DNA of 64,000 nt from Callipepla californica brunnescens (GCA_023055505.1 JALIRH010000122.1:124001-188000), one strand, 5' to 3'. Counted from the stretch's first letter, positions 23,601-36,260 are shown. Notes: generated by a model not told the origin, from the sequence alone. Translations and numbers: made by a program.

Positions 23601-25219
23601 CCTTGCACACAAACATCTGATCTCAAGACATCTAAGTGAGGTTTAAAGCCACTTTGCGCTTTCATAATGAAATGCAAGAGCAAGGTTTGTCTGGTTTGGA
23701 TATGAAAGACATAAAAATATGCAACCTCCAAGCACAGAAAGACTAAGAGAGGAGCTGTCTCATCCTCAGCTCAACCACAACCAATGATGAGTAGGATATT
23801 AACCTAAAATAATGACTATCCAAAGCGTAATTTTTCAGGACTTTGTCTTTCTCAAAGAACTTTTTACCACTTACTCCCTTATCTTCTGAAGTACTTGACA
23901 CTAATGCAAGTTAGCACAATTAATCTGTGGCCAGAACTGTAATAAAAACATGGCAACACTAACACAGGTTTCAGAAACTAATAATAGGAAACAATTAAAT
24001 TGAGGAGATGGCTCATGGACACAAGCCATAGCCCAGAATAGGTCCAAGGATATAAGGAAACAGTGTGCGGCGTGTACATCCTTCCTTCCATCCCAGTCAG
24101 CAGCAGGCACGCCCTGCTGAAAGCACACTCACAATCACTGAAGGTGCATTCAATGAAAGGCTGGAGGAAAACCAGAGAGCATGGGAAAACTTGACCCAGG
24201 GTCATTAACTTGCTGTCAACAAAAGAAAAATAAGGAAAAGAAGAAGCTGAGAACTGCAATATGCATCAAACAGCTACTGCAGGGCTAACGTTGGTCTGGC
24301 GAGGACAGGACAAGCAGTAGGCATCCTTCAGAACGTCATAAAGGAAGAGACTTGTACACTAGGAAAAGAGAGAAGCATGTGTTTGCATACATATATGCAC
24401 ACAACCTGTGTAAAGTGAGGACAGGAAGCACTGGAATCTGCTGTGGGAGTGCATTTATTCTCTCATTGCTCATCACCAGCAAATTGCTATAAATAGGTGA
24501 GACAGCTGCCTGTCAGGACCAGGCTGGAGGCACTCAGACTTGCCTTGGCAGCAAACTAGCTGAGTGCACACGCTCCCTCCCACTCTCTTTACTCAGTTTA
24601 GGGGCTGGCACCTACACACAGTGCAGATGGACAAACCAGAGTGTGAGGACCTCTGCTGCAAGCCCCCTCTGAAGGGGACAGCTGTGAAGAAGGTGAACCT
24701 GAACTGTCTTACCAGCTAACTCAGCTCATGCAGGATAGCGTGCCAATCTGCAGGGATCTCTTCCAGACAGCCAGCAGAGGAAAATTATTGCTTTGTAAAA
24801 GGTTGTCAACCCTAATGACACGCTGGAGGCATCCTTCTGATGTTACCTTAATACCCTTGCAAACTGTAAATCTCTGCACTGTAAGCTCCTAAGCCAGGAA
24901 ACACCGCTTATTTTCCAGGCAGGGTTCACTGAGTGGCAAACAGAAAGGTGCCCCAGGACTGCAGTTGGCTGATGCACATGGCCATGGCTCAATTACATCC
25001 CCATGCAGGAAAAAAAGATACTGAGCCTGGGGCCATAAGCCTGTGTTCTTCACCCCTCTGATGTATTGCTCACCTGAGCTTCTCTTTATCCACACTGTAC
25101 TTTTTAAAAGTACATCAAACAAGCTCAAAATCTTCTTCACAGAGAAAATTACAGTTGCTTTCACTCAATGCTGCGACTCCCCTTGAGCTTTTTGTGGGCA
25201 TTCAAATGGTACAGCATGC

Positions 25220-25271
25220 TCCAGAAGGCCAGGTAATCCTGCAAATCCAGAAGGCCAGGTAATCCTGCACG
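25220..25271. repeat. 26-bp tandem duplication
   Basis: The unit ccagaaggccaggtaatcct and its flanks occur at 25221 and again at 25247, so the period is 26 bp and the first 22 bases are identical. It is a small local duplication in intron DNA. Confidence 0.9.
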
Positions 25272-28263
25272 GTGGGCAGAAACAGCAAGAAGCTCCAAGG
25301 AAGGATGATCACAGCAACTCAGTAAGACCAGCGCTGGCAACCCATTCTCCATTCCCAGTCCCCTCAAAAGACAGCTGTCAGACTTTGCTTTCAAGGAATA
25401 AGAATACCTTATGCTGGGGAAGAAGGGAGGCAAAGCAGTCTCCAGTGTGGGTCCCCACATAAAGACTGAACACTCTCAAGGCTGGTGTGAACCTGGCTTC
25501 ATCAGGCTGAAAACTGAGTGACATTGCAGCCTGATTTAGAGTTACAATTATCAACTGCTGAAAATGGTTTTATTGGATGGTTAAAGCTTACACTGAAGGG
25601 TGAGAAGGATGCCAAAAAGTTACAACTTGAACTCATAAGAAAGCTAACCGTAGAAACAGGGAAACAGAAACCAGAAAGACAAGAAGAGAATGTTAGACAT
25701 ACTGTGTATAAATTAAAAGCCAAGTACTGTACGTACCTGCTAAGGGATGCAGACACCCAAGCAGGGAATAATGCCCAATAGAATACTGTCTTTTCACTGC
25801 CAAAGTTGTCAAAAACAACAGGAGCACATAATAAATGAAGACTCTTCTCTGTGTTACTGGAAGTGACAGATCTATAAAAACAGAGCAAGTGTTCACTTCA
25901 AAACATTATGGTTTATATTCTCCATATCCTGATGTTCTCAGGAGAGCACCAAGACTTTCAGCACTTCGACAGAGCTGAGATCTACTAAACAGAGCAACGC
26001 TGCAGCTACGTATTTCAACCTTTCAGCAAGAATCTGAAGCTTGGTTTCAAAAAGAGCTAGCTGAGACCTTGTGTCCAGCTGTTGTGGATACTCAGTAAGC
26101 TTAAACTTGGGGTTACTCACATTTGAAAAGAGTAAATGGGCAATGGGTGTAATGACAGACTTGTTATTTAGGCTTTTTAGTTACAGGATGGTAAAGAAGA
26201 ATACAATGACAAGGGTTTATAGAAAGCTAAACGTGAATGCTAAACAGATGTCATTTCTTGATGAGATTACCAGCATTGTTGATAATCACAATAACATCCA
26301 CATAATAAATGCAAGCTCCCATGTGGCATTCCACTTGCTATCGGACGATACTGTAATGAATAAGCCAGAGTAACACGAACATCAGCATGGCACATTCAGT
26401 GGATTAAAAACCGATGAATAACACGTATCTATATACAAGCATTCGATCATCAACGAGTAGCTGAGCTTCTTCTGAGCTCTGATGATGGTAAATTCCTGGC
26501 CCCAGACCATCTTTTACTAACAACACTGAGTCCCTTGCAATCCATCAGCAGAGATTCAGAGCTTCAGCCTTGCTTGCTCTGCAAGCTGAGCACAAGCAAG
26601 CACACAACACCCATGAAGATGGCCAAATAGCAAGGGGAACATCTGGGAACAACAAACAACGATGTACCTACAAGAGTGGCTTCATCCATCCTAGAATTTA
26701 AGAGGCCTTCAGAGGTATTGCCACTGAACATTACTCCCAAAGAATCTTCACAGTCACAAGGACATGTGCAAACCTTACACATGTAACTACAGGAATCTCA
26801 AATCAAGGTTCAGCGTTACACACTGCTGCTGTTCAGCTCTTCTGGGGAGCTGTCTGCATTAGGTCAATTTTCTCCTCCAGCATGCTTTATTTGCATGGCA
26901 GCACATTTAGCAGTCACTTATCATACACCAAATAGCATCTTAAGGAAATACTGATGTGATGGGTGACTTTCGATGTTTATTTGCCTTGAGTTCCTTAACA
27001 GTATTTAGTTTCCCTAAAGACAGGCAAATCAGGTTTCTTGAATAATTTAAAACATCAACATAAGTTTATTAATCCAAAGAAGACTACTTTCCATCAAGCT
27101 GAACAAGCCTGTACTGATAATTAACTACAGGGAAAAAAAATTAAGCAAGACTGACCCCAGCACCCAGTCTTCTGGTTGTTAGAGACATGAATCCTCATCA
27201 ACATCTGTGCTACAAGCCATGAAGTGAAAATGTACTAAACATTAATCACTGCAGCATCTGGTTCTGTTGTGCCAGCTATAGGCTCAACCTTGCAAAGCAA
27301 GAAGAAATTGGTGAGCTTGCTCACGTGCACTGAGCAAGGCACGTTTCCACACCAGAGCCTTTTATAGGCACCCAACATGCAGCACTTGTCTTCCTGACCA
27401 TGCTTTTCGATCCATCTTCATTCCCACTGAGGAGGACGTGACAGCAGGAGAGCAAATATAGAGCTCAGGTAAGTGGTGTTGCCTGAGTATTGAAATTATT
27501 TAAGAGAGTTTAGAAATGAAGACAAACTCAACCAAAACATTGGGAAGAAAGGGAAAAAAAAAACGTTTAAAGCACCTGATGGATGAGTTTCATAGTTAAC
27601 CTGCAAGATGGACTTATTTAAATGCAGCAAAGATGTTACTGCTTTGGATTCTTAAAGGACTATGCAACCTGAATGACTGGCAAAGAAATATGGGTTACGA
27701 GATCCCTTCAATGGAGGAAATGAGGTTGCTTCAGGCTGCTTAATTCTCTTGGTCTTCTGCCAGCACCAGAAGGAGGAGGGCAGTCAGAAATGGGGTAATG
27801 ACTTTCAGACCATGCAGTTATCACATCTGCAAGCCCAAGGAAGGTCACATCTGGGACCACTGCTGGCTCTCCAGCTTACAATGCATTCACAGTTGTGTAC
27901 TGAAGAACTCAGCCTCCCTCCCCACAGACTCAGTCTTCAGCAGAAAATAGGCTGAATAGCTTGGGAAAGGTGACAGCAATGACAAGACCGGACCCTAAAG
28001 CTGAGACAAATGGTACTATTTCCACATCAGGAATTAAAGCTAGATGTTACTTGCACTGTATTAATCCTAAATCTCAGTTTGTGCTTCCTTTACGGAGCCA
28101 AGAAATCGCTCCCTTCACTCTGCTCCTAAGTTACTTTGCTTCCTGGAGAGATGAAGCTCTGCAGACAACTTCTGGAAGACAACCAGGGCACTCCATGGGA
28201 CAGACAAGGTGAGCAGGTGCCAAGTTATTCAACCTAAAGGGGAGGCAGCAGGTGGGAACTCTG

Positions 28264-28277
28264 CCACCAGAGGGCAC
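28264..28277 (+). promoter_or_regulatory. Consensus CTCF site in MICU1 intron 2
   Basis: CCACCAGAGGGCAC fits the CTCF core consensus CCASYAGRKGGCRS at all 14 positions, and the flanking TG upstream also fits the extended motif. It lies 15 bp from a poly-A run. Whether it is bound is unknown. Confidence 0.6.
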
Positions 28278-28291
28278 CCATATTGTTTTCT

Positions 28292-28310
28292 AAAAAAAAA
28301 AAAAAAAAAA
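28292..28310. repeat. 19-nt A homopolymer
   Basis: An uninterrupted A run 15 bp from the consensus CTCF match in MICU1 intron 2. Confidence 0.95.
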
Positions 28311-28457
28311 GTAAAAAGTGCAACTTAAGTGACAATAAGAACCCAGGGTTCCAACAATGCCTACATGTGTTATGGGAAAGAACTCCAAGAGTGTCCATGT
28401 AGGAGAAGAAGCCTCAAGGCATTGTGGAAAGCAGCTTCTTGCATTGCCAGCAAGGTA

Positions 28458-28483
28458 ATTTGTGCAGGCTTCCCTGCACAAAT
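28458..28483. repeat. Perfect hairpin, 11-bp stem, CTTC loop
   Basis: ATTTGTGCAGG and CCTGCACAAAT are exact inverse complements around the tetraloop CTTC. The stem is too short for a microRNA precursor. It may be chance or a fragment of a repeat. Confidence 0.6.
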
Positions 28484-31400
28484 CCCAGATTTGATCTGCT
28501 ATGCAACATTTAAATAAGTTACTGCACACATGTTGCGATCCAACCACATAGCTCTGCATGTTCAGGACTATACCTGTGCTTTGAGCTTTGCAGTTCAGAA
28601 GAGGCCACTCCCTGTGGCGTACTTCAGATGTTTTCCTCATTCACTCACTTTGGCTCACTCCCTGCCACCCAGATTCTTTCCTTCCACCAATGCTCATGGG
28701 TAAAAATAATGAAGCCAAAAGCCACCAGAAAGGACAGGGTGCTCTTTCAAGACACCACTCATAGATCAATGCATCTTCGAGCTTCAGAAAAAAACCTTCA
28801 GTACAGCAGTCCCAAGGAGAGTCCCTCAAGGCTGTCATTTGTCACCATGAGAATTAAAAGATGAAGCAGAGCTCTTAAAATAAAAATAGCATCAAGAGGA
28901 CAGTACCTGCAGATTTCACATCTTTTCTCTCCTGCATCAGGTCAAGTGGTACCTGAGGCAGTTACAGCTATAAAACAGGTCTCTCCCCTCTCGACTATGA
29001 TTTACACGATATCCTTCGCTTTGCTAAAATGCAAAGTCACTTTCAGCTGGCAGAAGGTATTTCCAGCAATTTTGCTATGAAAAATGTATTCTAAGCAAAT
29101 TACTCTAAAACTCCTAAGACTGTACCGGAAAAAAAGTAATGCATTCTTAAACAGCTTGCTAAGGGCTGATCTAAGCTTCAAAATTAATTCCAGAAGCACT
29201 GAGAGAAAAGCCACTTGAGGAAGACAGAAAGCTGTGAAGGTCAACAAGTCAAGGAGGGTGATGAAGAAAGGGCGTCCCCTACAGAGCACGTTCCAGGGAA
29301 ACAACAGACTATCCTGTATCAATTCTCCTAAGGAGAAAAGGGGAAGGAGGGAAGGATAAAGTTGAAACACATGCTCAACCTATTTGAGTAGAAGTGGCAG
29401 CCAGCACCTGAACAGCCCAGCTTGCCAGTGAGGAGCCAAGCCTGAAAAGCTTCTAACTAGGATACACTGACACCACCGGGAGACAGGTATCTCACATCTG
29501 ATTGCTTCAACTTAAGCAGAGGATGAGGCATGAACTAGAACAAGCAAGGGATAAAAACAACAGACAAACATGCTGAATCCCATTGCCAATGTTTCAGGGA
29601 AAGACAAATGCCTTGCTCTTACCCTTAGTACCAACATATCTGCAGAAGCGTAAGAAATACAGCATAGCTACATACTTTCCATCAGGAACAGCCCTGGCAA
29701 CACTCTGCTTGAACCCTTTCTGCACCCCCAGGAACTACCTCTGCTCACCCATGTCATTCAGCGTTGGGTTGACTGTACTGACAAGCTTCAGCAAAGAAAC
29801 CCCAGCTCATGAGCTAAGCCAGGGTACTGTGTGCTATCAAGAAGACAACAGTGGCCACTTAATACACCTAACTGGTATTTGGAAATACAAAGCAAATAAA
29901 AGTTTTACAAGACTATTGGTAATATTTTCTTGCAACCATTAAGCTTGCTGCAAGCTAAGGTTCAGTAGTTTCCATCCATATATTGGCTAATGTGAATAAG
30001 GCATTAATGACTACACCAAGATTTATTTCAATTAATTCAGTTCATTATACTAACACCTAGCTACTTAATTGCTTTTGCTGTCAATTGGAAACCCCTTGGG
30101 TTTAAGTTATTGCTTAGGAAGAGTAAACTTCATTACTCTTCTGAGCTCAGCCATTTGCATTGCCAAAGCATACTCCACCACTGCAGAACTGAGCAGTATT
30201 AGCTGCTTGTACTGTACAATTATTTAGATGATACATACACCACCAAAGGCAGCAACAGCTCCTGGAGAACAGCAAGAGCAGTAAGCCCAAGGCTTGCAAT
30301 GGGTAGCTATGCAGAAGGCCATGTGCCTGCCCAATCCATCTGAAATGCACTGGTTTCAGGCTGTACATGAGATTCAGAAGAGCCATCTGAGAAGTCCTGT
30401 GTCTTCCTACTGCTAAGCAGCAAGGGTTAGCTCAGATACAGGCAGCACCATCTGAATCCCTTTTTGCAAGGTTCCTCATCATTGGAAATACAATAAACCC
30501 ATTAGGAAGCAACAAGTTGTGACTTTGTTTTTGTATAAGCACTGGTCAGAGATCCAGTGCTACTTGGAAAAGATAATCAAGAAGCATTTGGACATTTACA
30601 CACAGGTCCACACAGAGGACAAGAACTACAAACTCCTTTCATTACTGCTCTTCCTCTAATACTGCATTACCTCCTATATATCTAGTCCAAGAAGCATAAC
30701 ACCTCCAACAGCTTCTTGGTTTAGTCTATACACATTCATGCTTTACCTGAAAAAAAATAATAATAAGGAAAACAACAAAAGTGATACTTCCCACAGAAGT
30801 GTCATCTTACAAGAAAATGTCACTGACAGCCTGTGAAAGGCTTAGTGCCTTCCTCACTCAAAGAGTAACAAAGCATCCCAGCTGCTGAGCATCACCCATC
30901 ACCAAAGGGACATCAACTCCTTGCCATGCTAACAGAGCTATGCTTGGAAAGCACTGGACCACCCAGGAAACTAACTGCAGCACAGCAACATTTCACCTTC
31001 CAGCAGGAGTGCAGTTGCTTAGCTGAACTAAAGCAAACAGAACAATTGGCACTGGAAACCTACAGCCCCAACAGAACTGGTTACGCAGACAGCCCTAACC
31101 TGGCTCCCATTTGAATACTGCTCCAGCATTTAATTAGTCAAAATACCTCACTAAGGTAAACGTGGGCACTCAAACAGATGCATGCTTACGTTTTTCTCTG
31201 CAGTATACAATCAACATTATCAGTGACATTTGCCTTCTTTAATCCCCACACTCCAGCTAGATGCATTATGCATTTACCTTTTATAACTAATTCATTATAC
31301 GTACTGCAGCTTACTGTAATAACCAGGAATATCATTATGAACGCTCACCTATATTAATTCTTAAACACCCAATTTGTATATTCCAAAACACAAAGAAACC

Positions 31401-32089
31401 TTGGAGTTTCTCATCTGTCATTTCTTCAGACACACTTAAAATGCTTATTTAAAAGTTCTACAGATGTCAGTATGAAATATATTTTGCACCAACTATCACT
31501 TTTGTTTCTCATCTTATTTAACAGTTGTGTGTAAAGTAATTAAATGAGTGACACGAGCCTGGATAAACTTCTATTTTTATAACTACAGGCATGGTAGATT
31601 TACTGAAGAGCACATAAAGGAAAAGAAATCTTCAAATTCTGTACATCAGTTTAACATTTTGCAAATTTGTAAAAGAAAACAAAAGGAGAGCAAAGAAAGG
31701 AGAAAAAAAATCACAGCAAGTGACTTTCTCCAGATTAATCAGGAGATCACAGGCCATGCTGTTCCAAAGATGCAACCTGTCTGCTTTATCAGTGTCCTCA
31801 GCTAAGCAAGGTCACACCTGGTGGCAGCTCCTAGGGCAGCCGGGTGCTCTAGGAGCTAAACATAACTTCTGCAGATTCCCCCGAACCAGAACTCAGTGTA
31901 CCATTAGCAGCTCTGTCCAGGAAGCACCATCTTCCTGATGAAATGTAACAATGCCACTGTTTTTAAACAGCAGAAGTGAATCTGCTGCAGGAGGGAGATC
32001 ATAGAATGGTTAAGAGTTGGAAGGGACGCTTAAAGATCATCTGGTCCAACTCCTCTGCAATGAACAGGGACACCCATAGGTCCATCCAA

Positions 32090-34103
32090 AAGACCAGTGT
32101 GGATGAACCGAGATCTTTTGTTGAGACTCCGGGAGAAAAAGAGAGTATATGTCCTCTGGAAGATGGGACAGGCTACTTGGGGAGACTACAGGGAACTTGC
32201 CAAGATTTGCAGGCAGGAAGTTAGAAATGCAAAAGCCCAGCTTGAACTTAGACTGGCTACTGCAGTAAAGGAGAACAAAAAATCCTTTTATAAATATATT
32301 AACAGTAAAAGAAGAACTAAGGAGAATTTCCCTCCTTTACTTGATGCGGCAGGGAATGTAACCACAGAGGATAAGGAAAAGGCTGAGGTTCTCAATGCCT
32401 TCTTCACGTCTGTCTTTAACAGACAGACCAGTTATCCTCAGGATACTCCTCGCCCTGACCTGGAAGTCTGGGACGAAGCGCATCATACACCCCCTGTGAT
32501 CCCAGCAGAGACAGTCAGAGACCTGCTCCTCCATCTGAACTGCCACAAGTCCATGGGGCCAGATGGGATCCACCCAAGGGTGCTGAGGGAGCTGGCAGAG
32601 GTAATTGCCAAGCCGCTTTCTGCCATCTATCAGCATTCCTGGTCATCTGGAGAGGTCCCGCAAGATTGGAGGCTTGCCGATGTGACTCCCATCTACAAGA
32701 AAGGCCGTAAGGAAGATCCGGGGAACTACAGGCCTGTCAGCCTGACCTCGGTATCAGGGAAAGTTATGGAGCAATTGATCTTGAGGGAGATCACACGGCA
32801 CGTGCATGGCAATCAGGGGATCAGACCCAGCCAGCACGGGTTCACAAAGGGCAGGTCGTGCTTGTCCAACCTCATCTCCTTCTACGACTGGGTGACCAGA
32901 CTGGTAGATGAGGGAAAGGCTGTTGATGTAGTCTACCTGGACTTCAGCAAAGCCTTTGACATGGTCTCCCACAGTATTCTCCTGCAGAAGCTGGCAGCCC
33001 ATGGTGTGGACAGGTTCACTCTTCTCTGGGTTGAGAATTGGCTAGAGGGCCGTGCCCAGCGGGTAGTGGTTAATGGAGTCAAGTCCAGCTGGCGTCCTGT
33101 CACGAGTGGTGTCCCCCAAGGGTCGGTATTGGGGCCCGTCTTGTTTAATATCTTTATTGATGACCTGGATGAGGGGATTGAGTGTACCCTCAGTAAGTTT
33201 GCGGATGACACCAAGTTGGGAGGATGTGTTGATCTGCCTGAGGGTAGGGAGGCCCTTCAGCGGGATCTGGATAGGCTGGACAGTTGGGCTGAGGTCAATG
33301 GGATGAGGTTCAATAAGGCCAAGTGCCGGGTCCTGCACTTTGGCCACAATAACCCCATGCAATGCTATAGGCTTGGGGCAGAATGGCTTGAGGAGTGTAT
33401 AGAGGAAAAGGACCTGGGGGTGTTGGTTGATGCTCGGCTCAGCATGAGCCGGCAGTGTGCCCAGGTGGCCAAGAAGGCCAATGGCATCCTGGCCTGTATT
33501 AGGAATAGTGTGGCCAGCAGGAGCAGGGAGGTGATCATCCCCCTGTACTCAGCTCTGGTGCGGCCGCACCTCGAGTACTGTGTTCAGTTTTGGGCCCCTC
33601 ACTACAAGAGAGACATCGAGGCCCTGGAGCGTGTTCAGAGAAGGGCAACAAAACTGGTGAGGGGTCTGGAGCACAGGTCTTACGAGGAGCGGCTGAAGGA
33701 GCTGGGATTGTTTAGTTTGGGGAAAAGGAGGCTCAGAGGAGACCTCATTGCACTCTACCACTTCCTGAAGGGAGGCTGTGGTAAGGAGGGGGTCGGCCTC
33801 TTCTCCCAGGTAACTAATGACAGGACGAGAGGGAATGGCCACAAGTTGTGCCGGGGAAGATTTAGATTAGACTTGAGGAAAAATTTTTTCTCTGAGAGAG
33901 TGGTCCGGCACTGGAATGGCCTGCCTAGGGAGGTGGTTGAGGCACCGTCCCTAGCGCTGTTCAAGAAGCGTTTAGATGAGGTGCTGAGGGATTTGATTTA
34001 GTAGCTTGGTGGGTAGGGATGGTGGTGTGAGGAAGGTTGGACTAGATGATCTTGTAGGTCCTTTCCAACCTAATGTATCTATGAATCTATGAATCTATGA
34101 ATC
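32090..34103 (+). mobile_element. CR1 LINE, 5'-truncated, inserted into another CR1
   Basis: This plus-strand CR1 copy of about 2.0 kb carries an intact reverse-transcriptase frame, a short 3' UTR (ggttggactagatgatcttg, then ccaacc) and the terminal 8-bp repeat (ATCTATGA, about three units, 34078-34103) that ends CR1 elements. The 5' part with the endonuclease is missing, the usual result of incomplete reverse transcription. It must be younger than the minus-strand CR1 it splits. No promoter of its own is expected. Confidence 0.93.
32097..34001 (+). CDS. CR1 reverse transcriptase (ORF2 C-terminal part), uninterrupted
   Basis: This 634-codon open frame encodes the LINE reverse transcriptase of the CR1 clade. 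It copies element RNA at a nicked genomic site (target-primed reverse transcription). Visible motifs are the linker region with [19 protein letters not shown] (about residues 200-218), the first catalytic motif YLDFSKAFD (280-288), SGVPQGS (337-343), the catalytic FADD box (368-371), and a C-terminal region with [11 protein letters not shown]. The N-terminal AP-type endonuclease is missing, so the product could not retrotranspose alone. The first ATG is simply the first in the truncated frame, not a native start. The absence of stops over 1.9 kb suggests a fairly young insertion. It is antisense to MICU1 and not part of its transcript. Confidence 0.92.
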   Translation: MWMNRDLLLRLREKKRVYVLWKMGQATWGDYRELAKICRQEVRNAKAQLELRLATAVKENKKSFYKYINSKRRTKENFPPLLDAAGNVTTEDKEKAEVLNAFFTSVFNRQTSYPQDTPRPDLEVWDEAHHTPPVIPAETVRDLLLHLNCHKSMGPDGIHPRVLRELAEVIAKPLSAIYQHSWSSGEVPQDWRLADVTPIYKKGRKEDPGNYRPVSLTSVSGKVMEQLILREITRHVHGNQGIRPSQHGFTKGRSCLSNLISFYDWVTRLVDEGKAVDVVYLDFSKAFDMVSHSILLQKLAAHGVDRFTLLWVENWLEGRAQRVVVNGVKSSWRPVTSGVPQGSVLGPVLFNIFIDDLDEGIECTLSKFADDTKLGGCVDLPEGREALQRDLDRLDSWAEVNGMRFNKAKCRVLHFGHNNPMQCYRLGAEWLEECIEEKDLGVLVDARLSMSRQCAQVAKKANGILACIRNSVASRSREVIIPLYSALVRPHLEYCVQFWAPHYKRDIEALERVQRRATKLVRGLEHRSYEERLKELGLFSLGKRRLRGDLIALYHFLKGGCGKEGVGLFSQVTNDRTRGNGHKLCRGRFRLDLRKNFFSERVVRHWNGLPREVVEAPSLALFKKRLDEVLRDLI

Positions 34104-35468
34104 AGGAGCTCAGAGCCCCATGCAATCTGACCTAGGGTGTCTGCAGGGCTGGGACATCATCATCTCTCTGGGCAGCTTGTGTCAGTGCATCACTGCCCTT
34201 ACTGTAAAGCACTTGTTCCTTATATCCAGTATAAATCTCTTCTCTTTCAGCTTGAAACCATTTCCCCTTGTCCTATCACAGCAGAGCCCGCTAAAGGGTC
34301 TGTCCCCTTCTTTCTTACAGCCCCTTTAGATACTGACAGGCTGCTGTGAGCCTTCTCTTCCCCATGCTGCACAGCCCCAGCTCTCAGCCTGCCCTCGCAG
34401 GGAGGTGTTCCACCCCTTGGATCATGTTTGTGGCCCTCCTCTGGACATGCTCTGACAGCTCCAGTCTCTCTCGTGCTAAGGACTCCACATCCATACACAG
34501 TGCCCCAGGTGAGGTCTCACAGTACAGAGCAGAGGGGCAGATCTCTCTCGCCCTGCTGGCTGCACTGCTCTGGATGCAGCCCAAGATATGGCTGACTTTC
34601 TGAGCTGTGAGGGCTCAGGGCTGGCTGATGTCCAGCTGCCATCCACCAGTACTCCCAGTCCTCTTCAGCAGGGCCATGCTTCATCCTTACAACCCCTGGA
34701 TTGCACTGGTAGCGGGGCCTGCATCCCACAGGGGTACACGAGGAAGAATTGCCAGTGAAGACTGAGCTAAAAAAGTTCTTCCTTAGCCATCTTCTTGCTT
34801 TCTGTTACCAGCCTGCATTATTGCTCACTGGGAAAGGAAAATGCCTCCTTGGACTTAACATCTTTGGGAGAGCTTTATGTAGGACATTACATCCTACCTA
34901 CTTTACAGTCACACAGAAGATGCTTTAAGCAGAAAAAGTGCTCATTTTACTGCCTAAAAAGTGTGTTAACTTGGCCATCACCACAGAAGCACTCAGTCTC
35001 CTCCACACTGCAGGGCTGCACATTCAGGTCCTGAAGATAAAGAGGCACTTCTGAAGTGCAGATTAGTAAAACATAGCAGAAGACGACACTGCTGAATCAC
35101 GGTGTCCTTATTTGATCTGAGAAGCTCCTTTTAAACAAGCAACATCACAATTGACAAGGTTAGTAATAGCCAAAACAATCTGCATCTTCTACCTCCCATT
35201 ATATTAAAATTAGAGTCTTCTAGCCAAACAGACTAGCAGAGAGGTAACAACAATCCATGCCATACTGGAACAAAAATGAGGTGGGTTTTAAGCACTGACT
35301 TCCCTTTCACACTCCTGTTGTATCCATGAGCTCGTGAGCCCAGAGATTCTCGTTTCTCACTCTTCTGAGTAGTCAGAAATTCCAGGGTACCACCAGCAGC
35401 ATTTCCTGCTTCTTCCATGCAACAGGACACTTCACAAAGCTTCCGACAGATCTTAAAAACATACTTAC

Positions 35469-35482
35469 CACAGGATCTGGAG
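35469..35482 (-). other. Candidate alternative splice segment next to MICU1 exon 2
   Basis: Downstream of the exon 2 donor (35519) a near-perfect donor (G then gtaagtat) ends at 35469. A cag acceptor with a pyrimidine tract ends at 35483, leaving 14 nt between them. Used as an extended exon 2, the transcript reads Arg then TAA at once. Used as a 14-nt micro-exon, it shifts the frame. Either would silence the protein. The signals are seen; usage is unknown. Confidence 0.35.
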
Positions 35483-35519
35483 CTGTAAGAGGTTTCAGGA
35501 AGAAAAAGAAAACCATTAC

Positions 35520-35681
35520 CTCTGCCAAAGGAGGCTGGCTCCTGCTGTCACTGCAGCTGTCCCTACGAAAGCTGCCATCACAAGCCGACTCCGGGCCCTG
35601 GGGTGATGTGCTGCCCCATGGTAACGTCGTGAAGCAGCAACCAGCCCTGCTGCAATGGGAAGAAATCGAAGACGGAGCATC
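35520..35681 (-). CDS. MICU1: MICU1 exon 2: start codon, targeting segment and membrane helix
   Basis: The acceptor (ttcttcttccttggcag) ends at 35682 and the exon starts at 35681. ATG is at 35680-35678, and the exon ends at 35520 before gtaatgg. It encodes residues 1-53 plus two bases of Arg54, exactly the length of the human segment. Residues 1-32 are Arg-rich without acidic residues (MLRLRFLPIAAGL at the start), as in a mitochondrial targeting sequence. Residues about 33-52 form a hydrophobic helix ending in SLLWQR, which corresponds to the human stretch ending in GLLWKR and was proposed as a membrane anchor. The RRYHG motif (residues 18-22) matches the human RWYHG. The split Arg codon (AG, then G from exon 3) confirms the junction. 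A stronger consensus donor 51 nt further on (at 35468) would read straight into a TAA. Confidence 0.95.
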
Positions 35682-36191
35682 CTGCCAAGGAAGAAGAATG
35701 TGTTAGGAATACTTTCCAGTGGCAGACACTTGCACTGACACTCAGCGTGGAAGGACAGGCCAAACAGCAGCATGTGTTCTCCTAAAATAGGAAAAGATGC
35801 ACAAAGTAGCTGCCACAGTTGTTCATTAGTTGTTCTGGAATAGGAGTGTAACATCTAATAAAATCTGTGTAATAAACAGTAGACTACAAGAGTTACATCA
35901 CAGCACACACTTGGCTAACACACTCAGCTGTCACATCCTGCTTAACTGCTCTGACAGCATTTCTTAAGTTCCTCTTCCACCTGTCCCCATCACGTTTCAT
36001 TGCAAGGAAATATTCGCACACTCTTGCTTGAGTGTCAGGGCACTGAAGATTCAGGGAGATCTTAAAAGCAGCTACAGCAAATGAGTAAGAGCCATTTGGC
36101 CAGAGGGAGAGACAGCTGTATACCAGAAAGCAAGAAAAATCAAACAAGCAAACCAACCAGCAAGAAAAACTTCAGTCATTCTAAACTTCCC

Positions 36192-36260
36192 AACAAAAAA
36201 ACAAACAAACAAACAAACAACAAAAAAAAAAAAAACAAAAAAAAAACCAAAAAAAAACAA
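36192..36260. repeat. A-rich simple repeat with (AAAC)n core
   Basis: This stretch is made almost wholly of A with regular C, including about five AAAC units, flanked by longer A runs. It is a microsatellite, possibly grown from a poly-A tail, although no retroelement body was recognised next to it. Confidence 0.9.

Larger units (their letters stand above)
31998..34830 (-). mobile_element. Older CR1 LINE, split by a second CR1
   Basis: At 31998-32085 the sequence is the inverse of a CR1 3' end (it reads tcatagaatggttaagagtt, then ggaagggac, on the plus strand). The antisense CR1 body resumes at about 34104 (gagctcagagccccatgcaa) and continues through segments typical of antisense CR1 (ccccttgtcctatcac, gtggccctcctctggac) to about 34740, then more weakly to about 34830. 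The two parts are neighbouring pieces of one minus-strand copy, separated by the plus-strand CR1 inserted between them. Its frame is degraded. Confidence 0.88.
20648..35519 (-). other. MICU1 intron 2
   Basis: About 14.9 kb of intron between exons 2 and 3. It holds a 26-bp tandem duplication (25220-25271), a perfect CTCF consensus match (28264-28277), a 19-nt A tract (28292-28310), a hairpin (28458-28483), and the nested CR1 pair (31998-34830). The other sequence shows no feature I can support. Confidence 0.8.
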
